A stretch of 64,000 nt of DNA from Nitrospiraceae bacterium. Lineage in GTDB: Bacteria > Nitrospirota > Nitrospiria > Nitrospirales > Nitrospiraceae. Under the pieces are notes generated by a model. That model did not search any database. It was not told the DNA's origin and saw only the letters and a list, made by a program, of their open reading frames with translations. The position numbers were made by a program, and so were the translations under genes. Each line of letters starts with the position of its first letter. The first letter of the stretch is position 1. The stretch covers positions 372,001 to 436,000 of the forward strand of contig JAHBWI010000002.1 in NCBI GenBank assembly GCA_019637075.1, given 5' to 3'. Positions 47,089 to 55,957 of this stretch are shown here, piece after piece.

Positions 47089-48927
47089 ATGCTGCAACTC
47101 GAATCCGTCCATAAACAGTTCTCGACCAAGGTCTTGCTCGAAGGGGCCACGGCCCACCTCCGCCCCGGCACACGCGTGGGGCTCGTGGGACCGAACGGCG
47201 TCGGAAAAACCACGCTGTTCCGCATGATCCTAGGGGAAGACTCCCCCGATAAGGGCAACATCCGGAAACGGCCGCGGCTGCGGGTGGGGTATCTGCCCCA
47301 GGAACTCGAGACCATTGTGGGCAAGACGGTGCTGGACGCCGTCCATCGGGACATCTACCCCGAGCACGAGGCCGAACGCATTCTGATGGGCCTGGGCTTT
47401 TCGGTTGCCGATTTCTCACGCCCCATCGAGAACCTCTCGGGCGGCTATCGCATGCGCGTAGCGTTGGCGCACTTGCTGCTTTCGAATCCCGACGTGCTGA
47501 TGCTCGACGAGCCGACCAACCACCTCGACAAGCCCACCCAGCGCTGGTTCGAGCGGTTCCTGCTCGACTCGAACCTCACGCTGTTGGTCATCAGCCACGA
47601 CACCAAGTTTTTGGACCAGATCGCCACGCATATCTGGGAAATCCGCGACCGCACGATCCAGGAATTCCGCGGAAACTACACGAAGTTTCAGGAACTGCGC
47701 GCCGCGCGCGATGCGCAGGTCGAATCGGCGGCCAATCGGCAGGCCAAAGAGGTGGCTCGCGTCCAGAATTTCATCGACCGCTTCCGCTACCAGGCCAACA
47801 AGGCTCGGCAGGTGCAGTCGCGCATCAAACAGCTTGAGAAGGTCAAACTGATCGAGCGGCAACGAGACAGCAAACGTGTGCGCTTCAAGTTCCCCCTGCC
47901 GGCTGCCAGCGGTCGCCATGTCCTCGACTTGAAGGGCGTCGCGAAAGCCTATGGGGAAAAAGTAATTTATCGGCACCTGGACTTCTCCGTCGAGCGGGGC
48001 CAGCGGATCGCCCTGGTCGGTGAAAACGGTGCGGGTAAGAGTACGCTACTGAAGATGCTGGCCGGGGTTCTCCCTTTCGACAAGGGCACAAGACACGTCG
48101 GCCACGGCGCGACGCTCCATTACTTCGCCCAACATCAGGCGGAATCCCTGAACCCCGAGGACACGATTCTCGAATCCTTGGCGGAAGTGTCGGCGACGGC
48201 GGAGACGAACTTTCTGCGCGGCATTGCCGGCGCATTCCTCTTTTCGGGAGAAGATCAAAAAAAGCCAATCAAGGCCCTGAGCGGCGGCGAGCGGAACCGA
48301 GTGGCACTGGCCCGTATGCTGGTGGAACCGGCCAATACGCTTCTGCTCGATGAGCCCACGAACCACCTGGACCCCGCCTCCGTCGACATGCTCACGGACG
48401 CGCTCACAGATTTTCCCGGCACGATCATCTTCATTTCGCACGATCCGACCTTCCTGACACGGGTCGCGACCCGTGTGGTTGAGATCGACGACGGGCAGGC
48501 CAAGAACTTCTTCGGCGATTATGAATACTTCCTGTGGAAGAAGGCCCAGGAGTTCGAGTCGATTAAGGAAAACACCGAGGAACTTGCCGCCGCAGCCAAG
48601 GGTGCGGGACCGACCAAGGCCATGGCTTCGCAAACTCAGCAGCAGAAGCCCTCCGGCGGCGAACGCCGCGAGTTGACCAAAACCCAGGCCCGCCTGGAGA
48701 AGCAGGTCTCACGCGCCGAGGGAGAAATCGCCGAGTTGGAAAGCAAGCTCAAGGGCCGGGAACAGGAATTGGCGGACCCGGTGCTGTACCAAGATTTTCC
48801 GCGCTGGAACGCACTCCATGTGGAACAGGAGCAATGGAAGCGCGATCTCGAACGCATGAACGCGCGATGGGAATCACTGTCTGCGGAATTGGAGGAAGTC
48901 AGGGGGAAATTGGCCCAGACAGGTTAA
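47089..48927 (+). CDS. ABC-F family ATPase (ribosome-associated, Uup/YheS type)
   Basis: 612 residues with two nucleotide-binding domains and no membrane segment. First NBD: GPNGVGKTT, LSGGYRMRVALA, LMLDEPTNHLD. The linker of about 80 charged residues (KEVARVQNFIDRFRYQANKARQVQSRIKQLEK) matches the ABC-F P-site tRNA-interaction motif. Second NBD: GENGAGKST, LSGGERNRVALARML, LLLDEPTNHLD. The C-terminal coiled coil (EKQVSRAEGEIAELESKLKG) is as in Uup and YheS. These proteins rescue or tune stalled ribosomes. The stop overlaps the convergent PilZ gene by four bases. Confidence 0.92.
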   Translation: MLQLESVHKQFSTKVLLEGATAHLRPGTRVGLVGPNGVGKTTLFRMILGEDSPDKGNIRKRPRLRVGYLPQELETIVGKTVLDAVHRDIYPEHEAERILMGLGFSVADFSRPIENLSGGYRMRVALAHLLLSNPDVLMLDEPTNHLDKPTQRWFERFLLDSNLTLLVISHDTKFLDQIATHIWEIRDRTIQEFRGNYTKFQELRAARDAQVESAANRQAKEVARVQNFIDRFRYQANKARQVQSRIKQLEKVKLIERQRDSKRVRFKFPLPAASGRHVLDLKGVAKAYGEKVIYRHLDFSVERGQRIALVGENGAGKSTLLKMLAGVLPFDKGTRHVGHGATLHYFAQHQAESLNPEDTILESLAEVSATAETNFLRGIAGAFLFSGEDQKKPIKALSGGERNRVALARMLVEPANTLLLDEPTNHLDPASVDMLTDALTDFPGTIIFISHDPTFLTRVATRVVEIDDGQAKNFFGDYEYFLWKKAQEFESIKENTEELAAAAKGAGPTKAMASQTQQQKPSGGERRELTKTQARLEKQVSRAEGEIAELESKLKGREQELADPVLYQDFPRWNALHVEQEQWKRDLERMNARWESLSAELEEVRGKLAQTG

Positions 48928-49298
48928 ACCGTCGACTTCAGCGTCTCTTCCAGATAGTAGTACAGCCAGCGGTTCGTCTCTTTCGTCACCAGATCGTCCC
49001 AGACTACCCCGAGTAGAAATCCCTTTTCCCAGGGCTTGACCCAGGCCACAGTCGCGCCGAGCTTCTCCTGTTGCTCGACCTTGTCCGGATCCAGAAAGGC
49101 CAGAGAGACGGTGATTTTCTCCCCGACCGGCAACTTTTCCTTCGAATGGAGGCCCGCGCCGATCTTGTTGACGTTGTCGAGGACGGCCGTGAACCCCTTG
49201 GTCCCGCTCTTGGGAATCACCAAAGCCGACCCTACCAGCGTCGCTCGTACGAACTTGCGCCGCTCGTTGGCACTTTCTGCCGAGGAGGGTTTACTCAT
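48924..49298 (-). CDS. PilZ-domain protein
   Basis: 124 residues from ATG 49298 (MSKPSSAESANERRKFVRA), chosen because GAGAGAGG lies eight bases upstream; a longer frame begins at 49358. The RxxxR-type c-di-GMP pattern ERRKFVRA is near residues 12-19, followed by a beta barrel with LDNVNKIGAGL (the D/N-x-S-x-x-G position has N-K-I-G, so nucleotide binding may be weakened). It could tune motility or surface traits. Convergent with the ABC-F gene and 76 bases from rarA. Confidence 0.75.
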   Translation of the reverse strand: MSKPSSAESANERRKFVRATLVGSALVIPKSGTKGFTAVLDNVNKIGAGLHSKEKLPVGEKITVSLAFLDPDKVEQQEKLGATVAWVKPWEKGFLLGVVWDDLVTKETNRWLYYYLEETLKSTV

Positions 49299-49373
49299 TC
49301 CATAGCCTCTCTCGTAAGTATAAAGATTTACACCGGTTTGTCCATACCCTTTCTTCAAGAAAATGAGGGAAAT

Positions 49374-50666
49374 TTAGGTGTTTTTCGGACGGTAGTACCG
49401 CCGGTTCTTGAGTTGGTCCGGCAGGTGCTGTTGGTCCCCGGAAGCCGTGGGGTCGTCGTGCACGTACCGATAGCCTTTGCCATAGCCCCAACCCTGCATC
49501 AGCGAGGTGACGGCATTCCGCAGGTGAAGCGGCACCCCCAGATTCCCATGCTTCCGCGCGTCCTCGCGAGCCTCCATCAGACCGACGTAGGAGGCGTTGT
49601 CCTTGGGGCGTGAGGCCAAGTAGGTGGTTCCATGGGCCAGGTTGATCTGGGCTTCAGGTAAGCCGACGAATTCAACGGCCTGGGCCACGGCATTGGCGAC
49701 GACCAGTGCCATGGGATCCGCATTTCCAATATCCTCCGATGCAAAAATCACCATTCGACGGGCAATGAACCTGGGCGTCTCCCCCCCTTCGAGCATGCGA
49801 GCCAGCCAGTAGAGCGCGCCGTTGGGATCCGAATCACGCAGACTCTTGATGTACGCGGAGATGAGGTTGTAATGCTCCTCCCCGGTCTTGTCGTATCGGA
49901 GGGACTTCCTGATCAGCGCCGCCTCTAACCCGTCCGCATCGATGGTTCGCGTGCCGTCCTGTGCGACCGCTGCCTGGCCGGCCACGAATTCCAATGCCGT
50001 CAGGAGGCTGCGTGCATCGCCGTTCGCAAATGCGACCAGCCTGCGACGAGCCTCGGGCTCGATGCTGATCTTGAGCCGCCCCAGTCCCCGCTCCGCATCG
50101 CGGAGCACGCGTTCCAGAATCTGATCGAGCGCCTCGTCCGTGAGCGGATTCAGGACAATCACAATCGAGCGGGATAGCAGCGGACTGATGACCTCGAACG
50201 AGGGATTCTCCGTGGTTGCCCCGATGAGCACCACGGTCCCACGCTCGACATGCGGGAGAAAGGCATCCTGTTGCGCCTTGTTGAAGCGATGGATTTCGTC
50301 GACGAACAAAATCGTCGAACGCCCCATGGCCCGCCGATGCTCGGCGGCCTTGATAATCTCGCGTAGCTCCGGAATGCCGCCTGTCACGGCAGAGAAGGGC
50401 ACGAACTCGGACTTGGTATGGCAGGCGACGAGGCTGGCGAGCGTCGTTTTCCCGCAGCCAGGCGGTCCCCAGAATATGACGGAAGAGAGCTCGTCCCGCT
50501 CGATGGCCTGCCTGAGCGGCCGGCCCAACCCGATGATGTCGTCCTGCCCCACTAGGTCGTCAAAGGTGCGAGGACGCATCCGTTCCGCCAACGGCACCTT
50601 GGCCGGTCGTGACTCTCCAACGGGGAGGCTGAACAGATCGCCGGTCGACTCGCGGGACGGCCCCAT
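49374..50666 (-). CDS. rarA: Replication-associated recombination AAA+ ATPase
   Basis: About 430 residues from ATG 50666 (MGPSRESTGDL), which has GAGGTG six bases upstream; the open frame reaches 50810. AAA+ clamp-loader-like core: MRPRTFDDLVGQDDIIG, Walker A GPPGCGKTT, Walker B FVDEIHRF, sensor ATTENPSFEV, then the MgsA C-terminal domain (RYDKTGEEHYNLISAYIKSLR, HLRNAVTSLMQGWGYGKGYRYVHD). It works at stalled replication forks with SSB and recombination proteins. Divergent from the hydrolase gene. Confidence 0.94.
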   Translation of the reverse strand: MGPSRESTGDLFSLPVGESRPAKVPLAERMRPRTFDDLVGQDDIIGLGRPLRQAIERDELSSVIFWGPPGCGKTTLASLVACHTKSEFVPFSAVTGGIPELREIIKAAEHRRAMGRSTILFVDEIHRFNKAQQDAFLPHVERGTVVLIGATTENPSFEVISPLLSRSIVIVLNPLTDEALDQILERVLRDAERGLGRLKISIEPEARRRLVAFANGDARSLLTALEFVAGQAAVAQDGTRTIDADGLEAALIRKSLRYDKTGEEHYNLISAYIKSLRDSDPNGALYWLARMLEGGETPRFIARRMVIFASEDIGNADPMALVVANAVAQAVEFVGLPEAQINLAHGTTYLASRPKDNASYVGLMEAREDARKHGNLGVPLHLRNAVTSLMQGWGYGKGYRYVHDDPTASGDQQHLPDQLKNRRYYRPKNT

Positions 50667-50812
50667 GCGGACACCTCGGTAAAGATGCATTCTATACGCC
50701 GAACCGGAAACACCGCAAACGCGGGTAACGAGATTTGAGATTGGGCTCCCGGCTTGATTCCCCGCGCCGAGGATGCTACGAGGACCATTCGTGTCATTCT
50801 TGGGAGACAACC

Positions 50813-51607
50813 ATGCACTTCGATCATCAAGGCATTCGACTTGGCTATGAGGACCAGGGCGCGGGACTTCCGTTGGTGTTTCTGCACGCGTTCCCGGTCA
50901 ATCGCACGATGTGGCGGGATCAGATAACCGACCTATCGTCGCAGTTTAGGACCATCGCCATCGATCTCCGCGGCCATGGGGAATCGGACGCCCCGCTCTG
51001 GTCGTATTCGCTCGACGACTATGCCGATGACGTCCGAGCCCTGCTCGACCGCCTGCAGATTCCACAAGCGGTATTGATCGGACTCTCAATGGGGGGCTAC
51101 GTCGGCTTCGCCTTTTGCCGGAAATATCCGCAACGCGTGAAGGGGCTCGTACTCTGCGACACCCGAGCTCAAGCCGACAGTCCCGAGGGGAGAGCCGGGC
51201 GCTTCAACCTGGCACAAGCGGCCAGTAAGCAGGGAGCCGCCGCAGTAGCAGACATGATGGTGCCCAAACTGCTGGGGGCTACATCAATTCAGACAAGATC
51301 CGAGGTGGTGGAGCGCGTGCGCCGGATGGTCCTCTCCAATCCGGTGAACGGCATCGTAGTGGACCTCATGGCCATGGCGGCAAGACCGGATTCGACTCCC
51401 CTGCTTGGGACCATCGCTTCACCGACGCTCGTGATCATCGGTGACGAAGACCATACGACACCGCTGGCTGATGCAACGCTGATGGCAGAGAGGATACCCG
51501 GGGCCAAGCTGGCGATCATTCCCGGAGCCGGACACTTGAGCAACGTCGAACAGCCGACAACGTTTAACCGGGTCCTGCGCGAATTCCTTCAATCCCTGGC
51601 AGGGTGA
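50813..51607 (+). CDS. Alpha/beta hydrolase
   Basis: 264 residues from ATG 50813 (MHFDHQGIRLGYEDQG), with GGGAG upstream; the frame is open from 50735. Features: oxyanion region LVFLHAFPVNRTMW, IDLRGHGESDAP, nucleophile elbow GLSMGG with Ser, Asp in IIGDEDHTTP and His in GAGHLSNVEQP. It resembles 3-oxoadipate enol-lactonases and related esterases, but no aromatic-degradation genes are near, so the substrate is open. Confidence 0.88.
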   Translation: MHFDHQGIRLGYEDQGAGLPLVFLHAFPVNRTMWRDQITDLSSQFRTIAIDLRGHGESDAPLWSYSLDDYADDVRALLDRLQIPQAVLIGLSMGGYVGFAFCRKYPQRVKGLVLCDTRAQADSPEGRAGRFNLAQAASKQGAAAVADMMVPKLLGATSIQTRSEVVERVRRMVLSNPVNGIVVDLMAMAARPDSTPLLGTIASPTLVIIGDEDHTTPLADATLMAERIPGAKLAIIPGAGHLSNVEQPTTFNRVLREFLQSLAG

Positions 51608-51731
51608 AACCTCCAGGTTGCGCACGCAAACCGATTCAGGGATGGATCATGGCAGCAGGGAACGCGCGAGCGAAACCTCGGTCCGGCAGGATGGAATGCG
51701 GATATGACAGGTGGGTTTCCGAGGCGAGCAT

Positions 51732-52376
51732 TTAGTCGGAGTCGCCGACGCTGCCTCGACGGATCAGCTTCAAGAATTCCAAGCGGGTCTGTTGCTGGCT
51801 GCGAAAGGCACCGAGCATCGAACTGCTGACGGCCACCGTATTTTGCTTCTCCACGCCTCGCATCATCATACATAGGTGCCTGGCTTCGACCACGACACCC
51901 ACCCCGTGCGCGTTGAGTTTCGACTTGAGCGTTTCAGCGATTTGAACGGTCAGCCGCTCCTGCACTTGGAGTCGTCTGGCAAACACATCGACGATGCGCG
52001 GAATCTTGCTGAGCCCGACGACCTTCTTATTGGGCAAATAGCCAACGTGGACCTTCCCGAAGAACGGCAACAGGTGATGTTCGCACATGCTGAAGAAATC
52101 GATATCCTTCACGATAACCATCTCGTCATACTCGATGGGAAACAGCGCACCGTTTAGGAGATGATCGATGTCTCGGTGATAGCCCTGCGTCATGAAGGCC
52201 AGCGCCTTGGCAACGCGTTCCGGGGTCTTGAGTAGCCCGTTCCGCCCAGGCTTTTCACCGAGAGCCAGCAGCATTTCCGTCACGAGGGACTGGAGCACGT
52301 CGATATCCGGCGGGCGCCCACTGCCGTTGACATCCTCGACCGACTTCCGCCGCCCGCCCCTCGACTGCTTAGCCAT
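51732..52376 (-). CDS. folE: GTP cyclohydrolase I
   Basis: 214 residues with the zinc and active-site set: Cys98, His100-101 in [21 protein letters not shown], then [23 protein letters not shown] and the second zinc Cys in [11 protein letters not shown]. It turns GTP into dihydroneopterin triphosphate for folate or biopterin. Its start overlaps the PTPS gene end by eight bases, so the two act in sequence. Confidence 0.95.
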   Translation of the reverse strand: MAKQSRGGRRKSVEDVNGSGRPPDIDVLQSLVTEMLLALGEKPGRNGLLKTPERVAKALAFMTQGYHRDIDHLLNGALFPIEYDEMVIVKDIDFFSMCEHHLLPFFGKVHVGYLPNKKVVGLSKIPRIVDVFARRLQVQERLTVQIAETLKSKLNAHGVGVVVEARHLCMMMRGVEKQNTVAVSSSMLGAFRSQQQTRLEFLKLIRRGSVGDSD

Positions 52377-52821
52377 GCTCCGCCTTCCTGGTCATCGCCG
52401 TTCCGGTCGACGGCCCCGAATACTCAAAATAATTGTCCCTCGTTTCGATTACGCCGACCTTCTCAAGCCGACCTTCGGGAATCTCTTTCACGAGCAAATC
52501 CCAAATCAGGAGCACCAGGTTTTCTCCGGTGGTGGTCCGTTCGGCAAACTCCGGATCGAGGTTCAAATCGTGATGATCGAAACGCCGCACAATGGCCCGT
52601 TCCACCACCGCATCAAGGTGCCCGACGTCAATCCCGCGATGTGTGGCTGGATCGATGGGACCAATGACCGTCACATAGACGACGTAGTTGTGCCCGTGCC
52701 CGTTGGGATTGTTGCACTTCCCGAACGCAGCCCAGTTTTCTTCCGCCGTAAGTTGCTCGGTATGAAGCCGATGCGCGGCGCAAAATCGGTAGCGGCGGGT
52801 GATGGAAGCCTGTGCTGTCAT
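52369..52821 (-). CDS. 6-pyruvoyl-tetrahydropterin synthase-family enzyme (PTPS-II pattern)
   Basis: 150 residues. Zinc ligands His17 (FCAAHRL) and His42/His44 in NGHGHNY; the catalytic cysteine is Cys36 in the C-x5-HGH arrangement [10 protein letters not shown], the spacing of animal-type PTPS-II rather than bacterial QueD (C-x3-HGH) or PTPS-III (Glu). Also DHHDLN and PTTGENL-type [13 protein letters not shown]. The substrate would be the FolE product, giving 6-pyruvoyl-tetrahydropterin for tetrahydrobiopterin, or a related pterin. No queuosine genes are adjacent. The call between QueD and PTPS-II rests on the motif spacing. Confidence 0.85.
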   Translation of the reverse strand: MTAQASITRRYRFCAAHRLHTEQLTAEENWAAFGKCNNPNGHGHNYVVYVTVIGPIDPATHRGIDVGHLDAVVERAIVRRFDHHDLNLDPEFAERTTTGENLVLLIWDLLVKEIPEGRLEKVGVIETRDNYFEYSGPSTGTAMTRKAEHG

Positions 52822-52934
52822 CGAAATCGGATTGGTGGTTTTCTCAAAACGAACAAGCCGGGAAAGGCCCCTCTGGACCCCTTCCCGGCCTGTGCTCTTA
52901 TCTCACGAGGGAACGCGGCTCGATCAGGCTCACG

Positions 52935-53255
52935 TTACGCACTGAATGAGCTGCCGCATCCGCAAGTGGTCTTCGCTTGGGGATTCTTGATCGAGAACCC
53001 GGATCCTTGCAGGCTGTCGACGTAATCGACTTCGGCGCCCTGCAGCAACGGCGCACTCTGCGAATCCATGATGACCTTCACTTCGCCCTTCTCAATGACG
53101 GTGTCGTCATCGGCCATCTTGGACTCGAACGCCATGCCGTATTGATAGCCGTGGCAGCCGCCGCCACGAACGTAAATCCGCAGCCCGACCACATCTTTTT
53201 CTTCGGCCATGAGTTCCCGTATCTTCTGCTCGGCCACTTGAGTAATCGTAATCAT
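52935..53255 (-). CDS. erpA: A-type iron-sulfur carrier
   Basis: 106 residues with the three conserved cysteines of the HesB/IscA fold, Cys34 in RGGGCHGYQYGM and Cys98/Cys100 in TTCGCGSSF. It carries or inserts Fe-S clusters into apoproteins. Position after a ferredoxin gene and nuoF, both cluster proteins, fits delivery to them. erpA is a best-fit name; IscA is possible. Confidence 0.9.
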   Translation of the reverse strand: MITITQVAEQKIRELMAEEKDVVGLRIYVRGGGCHGYQYGMAFESKMADDDTVIEKGEVKVIMDSQSAPLLQGAEVDYVDSLQGSGFSIKNPQAKTTCGCGSSFSA

Positions 53256-53317
53256 CGTATCTCCTCCTCCAGTCTACGTGTTCGGCACGTTGAGTTAGTC
53301 TACCACCTCTTCCGGCC

Positions 53318-53674
53318 TTACGGAAGCCCGACTTCCTTTTTCCCGGCCTCGCCCGGCGCAGCCGTGGTCGGCTCCGCCCACTTGGTCTCCGGAACTCGGA
53401 CGACCACATCGCCCAACACCCTCGCCTGACAACCGAGCCGATGCCAGGGCTCCGACAGCGCCTCGCGGTCCAACAGGTCTTGCTCGTCGAAATCGATCTC
53501 GGACAGATTCTCTCCGCCGATCTGAACTTCGACCCGACAGGTCGTGCAAGACGCATTGCCGCCGCAGTCGTGGTTCAGCGGAAAGCCCAGAGCTTTTGCC
53601 GCATCCAACAACGTGAGGTTCGCGTCCACCTCGCCGCATTTCCCCTGCGAATGCAAGAAACTCACACGCGGCAT
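53318..53674 (-). CDS. Adrenodoxin-type 2Fe-2S ferredoxin
   Basis: 118 residues. Cluster cysteines 37, 43, 46 and 82 in HDCGGNASCTTCRVEV and RLGCQARV, the C-x5-C-x2-C-x35-C pattern. It starts nine bases after the nuoF stop, so it may be the electron partner of that NADH-binding subunit, or serve Fe-S assembly with the following erpA. The Ala/Pro/Glu tail of about 15 residues is extra to the fold. Confidence 0.9.
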   Translation of the reverse strand: MPRVSFLHSQGKCGEVDANLTLLDAAKALGFPLNHDCGGNASCTTCRVEVQIGGENLSEIDFDEQDLLDREALSEPWHRLGCQARVLGDVVVRVPETKWAEPTTAAPGEAGKKEVGLP

Positions 53675-53683
53675 CCGATACCT

Positions 53684-54985
53684 CTACGCGTTGGCGCCCG
53701 CTTCAGCTTTCGCCGGCTGATAGGGACAGCGTTGCAGGCGGATATGCTCTTCGAATTCATGCCGGAACAACTTCAGGCTGCTCTGCACCAGCACCGCCGC
53801 GCCGGTTACCAGCGTGCAATAGCCGGTTCCCTTGACGAAGCCGCAGAGCTGCAACAGAGACTCCAGGTCTTTTTCGGTCCCCTGCCCGCGCTCGATCTTA
53901 TCCATGATCGTCGCCAGGTTGAGCGTGCCCATTCGGCAAGGCGGACATTGCCCGCAACTTTCGCCTTTGAAGAAGTTCGAAAACTTAAGGGTAGCCGCGA
54001 CCATGCAGGTCGCATCGTCGATGACGATCGTACCGGCTGACCCTAATCCGGTTCCGGCCTTCTTGAGGGAATCGAAGTCCATCGGCAGGTCAAGCTGATC
54101 GGCGGTCACCATCGAGAAGGCGGGCCCTCCCGGAAAGACTGCCTTGATCTTACGTCCATTCGGCACGCCGCCACCCGCCTGCTCGATCAAGTCCTTAATC
54201 GTGACTCCCATCGGCATTTCATATACGCCGGGGCGATTCACCGCACCGCTGAGCGAGAACAACATCGTGCCGGGGCACTTTTCCGTGCCCACCTGCGTAA
54301 ACCAGGCTGCGCCGTTTCGCAGGATCTTCGGGATATTGCACAACGTCTCGACGTTGTTCACCAAAGTGGGTTTGCCGTACAGGCCGAAGTCGGTCGGGTA
54401 GAACGGGGGCTTCTGGCGAGGCATCGCAGGACGACCCTGCATCGATTCCAGCATCGCCGTCTCTTCACCAGCCACGTAGCTGCCGTGCCCGGAAAACACT
54501 TCCAGGTCCAGATCGATCCCAGTCCCGAGGATATCTTTCCCGAGCAACCCGCGCTCTCGGGCCTGTTGAATGGCCTTGCGGAGGTTGGCTTCCTCCGACT
54601 CATATTCATGATTGACGTATATGTAGGAGGCCTTGGCGTTGACGGTGCGGGACGCGATCAGACAACCTTCGATCAGTTGGTGCGGAATATACTTCAACAG
54701 TTCACGGTCCTTGAACGTTCCCGGCTCGTGCTCGCCGGCGTTGCAGACGAAGTACCGTTCCTTCACACGGTGGTTGAGCACCTTGTCCCACTTCGTTCCG
54801 GTGGGAAACCCGGCGCCGCCACGCCCCCGCAGGCCGGCCTTCTTGATTTCGCCGACGATGTCTTCCGGCGTCAGTTCTTTCAAACACTTCCGCCAGGCCT
54901 CATAGCCGCCCGCCTTCAAATAGGGCTCGATGTCCCAGGGTGCCCCGTCAAGCTTCTGCAATACCCGTGGTTGAGGTAGGGTCAC
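53684..54985 (-). CDS. nuoF: NADH-binding flavoprotein subunit, NuoF family
   Basis: 433 residues. NADH site GLRGRGGAGFPTGTKWDKV, FMN site CNAGEHEPGTFKDRELL (a variant of the usual NADEGEPGTFKDR), SLBB region, and the 4Fe-4S motif ESCGQCPPCRMGT with a fourth Cys later in the C-terminus. The last part (YCTLVTGAAVLVQSSLKLFRHEFEEHI) differs from the classical TICALGDAAAWP stretch. No nuoE or nuoG lies beside it; instead a 2Fe-2S ferredoxin gene follows after nine bases. It may belong to complex I encoded elsewhere, or form a small NADH:ferredoxin module. Confidence 0.92.
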   Translation of the reverse strand: MTLPQPRVLQKLDGAPWDIEPYLKAGGYEAWRKCLKELTPEDIVGEIKKAGLRGRGGAGFPTGTKWDKVLNHRVKERYFVCNAGEHEPGTFKDRELLKYIPHQLIEGCLIASRTVNAKASYIYVNHEYESEEANLRKAIQQARERGLLGKDILGTGIDLDLEVFSGHGSYVAGEETAMLESMQGRPAMPRQKPPFYPTDFGLYGKPTLVNNVETLCNIPKILRNGAAWFTQVGTEKCPGTMLFSLSGAVNRPGVYEMPMGVTIKDLIEQAGGGVPNGRKIKAVFPGGPAFSMVTADQLDLPMDFDSLKKAGTGLGSAGTIVIDDATCMVAATLKFSNFFKGESCGQCPPCRMGTLNLATIMDKIERGQGTEKDLESLLQLCGFVKGTGYCTLVTGAAVLVQSSLKLFRHEFEEHIRLQRCPYQPAKAEAGANA

Positions 54986-55185
54986 GATAGGTTCCCTTTC
55001 GGGGGCAACACCCCCAGGTTAACAGGCGCTTACTATAAGGCGGCCCGCCGGAAGCCGTCAAGCCAAGTAGGCGAGATTAGGGCTGAATCTCAAAGAGTTA
55101 GGCCTGATAGACCTAGCTGATATCGGCCCAAAGACTCGTGTGGTCAGTCGCCTCGCACCACAGGGTCACGCCAGCCCAAAATGAC

Positions 55186-55221
55186 CGAGGCGGTCCCCCT
55201 TCAGTCTGGGAGACCGCCTCG
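55186..55221 (-). terminator. Hairpin terminator after the PuuD-like gene
   Basis: CGAGGCGGTC (55186-55195) and GACCGCCTCG (55212-55221) pair perfectly, 22 bases downstream of the minus-strand stop at 55244; on that strand ATTTT follows after a few bases. A moderate intrinsic terminator. The rest of the 54986-55243 gap shows nothing else. Confidence 0.6.
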
Positions 55222-55243
55222 AGCCGAATTCGGGATCTGATGT

Positions 55244-55831
55244 TTACTTGAAGTGGCTGCCAGCTCCCATGAAAAACAACATGGGAATGGACAACAGGAA
55301 GTTGATGCGCGAGGCGATCAACGCAGTTTTGCCCCACTGTGCCATTTCGGCCGGTGCCGGGGTACCTTGGGCTGCTGCCGAGACAGCGGCAATGATCTTC
55401 TTCTGATTCGGCCAAATCACGCCGTGCACATTCCCCATCATGATGATACCGAGCAGCCCGCCGATCCCCAACGCAATTGCCCCCGTTCCCCCCTTCGCAT
55501 AGAGATAGAAGTAGAGGATGATCCCGGCCAGAACCGTCACGGTGGCCCCGTGGCGGAACCAGTTCAACGCCGCCGGCATCAGCTTCGGGATGACGATGTT
55601 CTTCGTCGGTCCATCCAGACTCTTCAGGAAACCGGCATTGATCAGGTTGAAGAAATAGAGCAACCCGATCCACGTGATGCCGGCGAGGAAGTGGACCCAG
55701 CGGACGATCATGCCAAGCCAATCCACGTCACCGGCCCCTACGCCGCCCATACCCAGGAACACCAGTATCAATACGACAGCAAGCGCGAACCCCGCGCCCA
55801 TTGTCTGCATCGGATCTTCGAGAAATTTCAT
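55244..55831 (-). CDS. Urate-oxidase-N (PuuD-like) membrane protein, membrane domain only
   Basis: 195 residues with about five hydrophobic helices (AGFALAVVLILVFLGMGGV, WLGMIVRWVHFLAGITWIG, ATVTVLAGIILYFYLYA, IALGIGGLLGIIMMG, INFLLSIPMLFFMG). RWVHFLAGITWIGLLYFFN and GNVHGVIWPNQKKII match the membrane part of bacterial urate hydroxylase PuuD, whose C-terminal cytochrome c domain is absent here. Conserved histidines in the helices could bind haem. Function is not established; such short versions are common in Nitrospira by recollection. Confidence 0.75.
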   Translation of the reverse strand: MKFLEDPMQTMGAGFALAVVLILVFLGMGGVGAGDVDWLGMIVRWVHFLAGITWIGLLYFFNLINAGFLKSLDGPTKNIVIPKLMPAALNWFRHGATVTVLAGIILYFYLYAKGGTGAIALGIGGLLGIIMMGNVHGVIWPNQKKIIAAVSAAAQGTPAPAEMAQWGKTALIASRINFLLSIPMLFFMGAGSHFK

Positions 55832-55957
55832 GGCTCTCCCCCAACTCTATTGGTTTATTGCGTAACCGCGTTGTCTACTGTAGCCCCGACGAGCTTGTCA
55901 AGCGAGCCGCCCGAGCTTCGCGGTCAGGATGTTGAAAATGGCGGTGGGCAATTCCCG

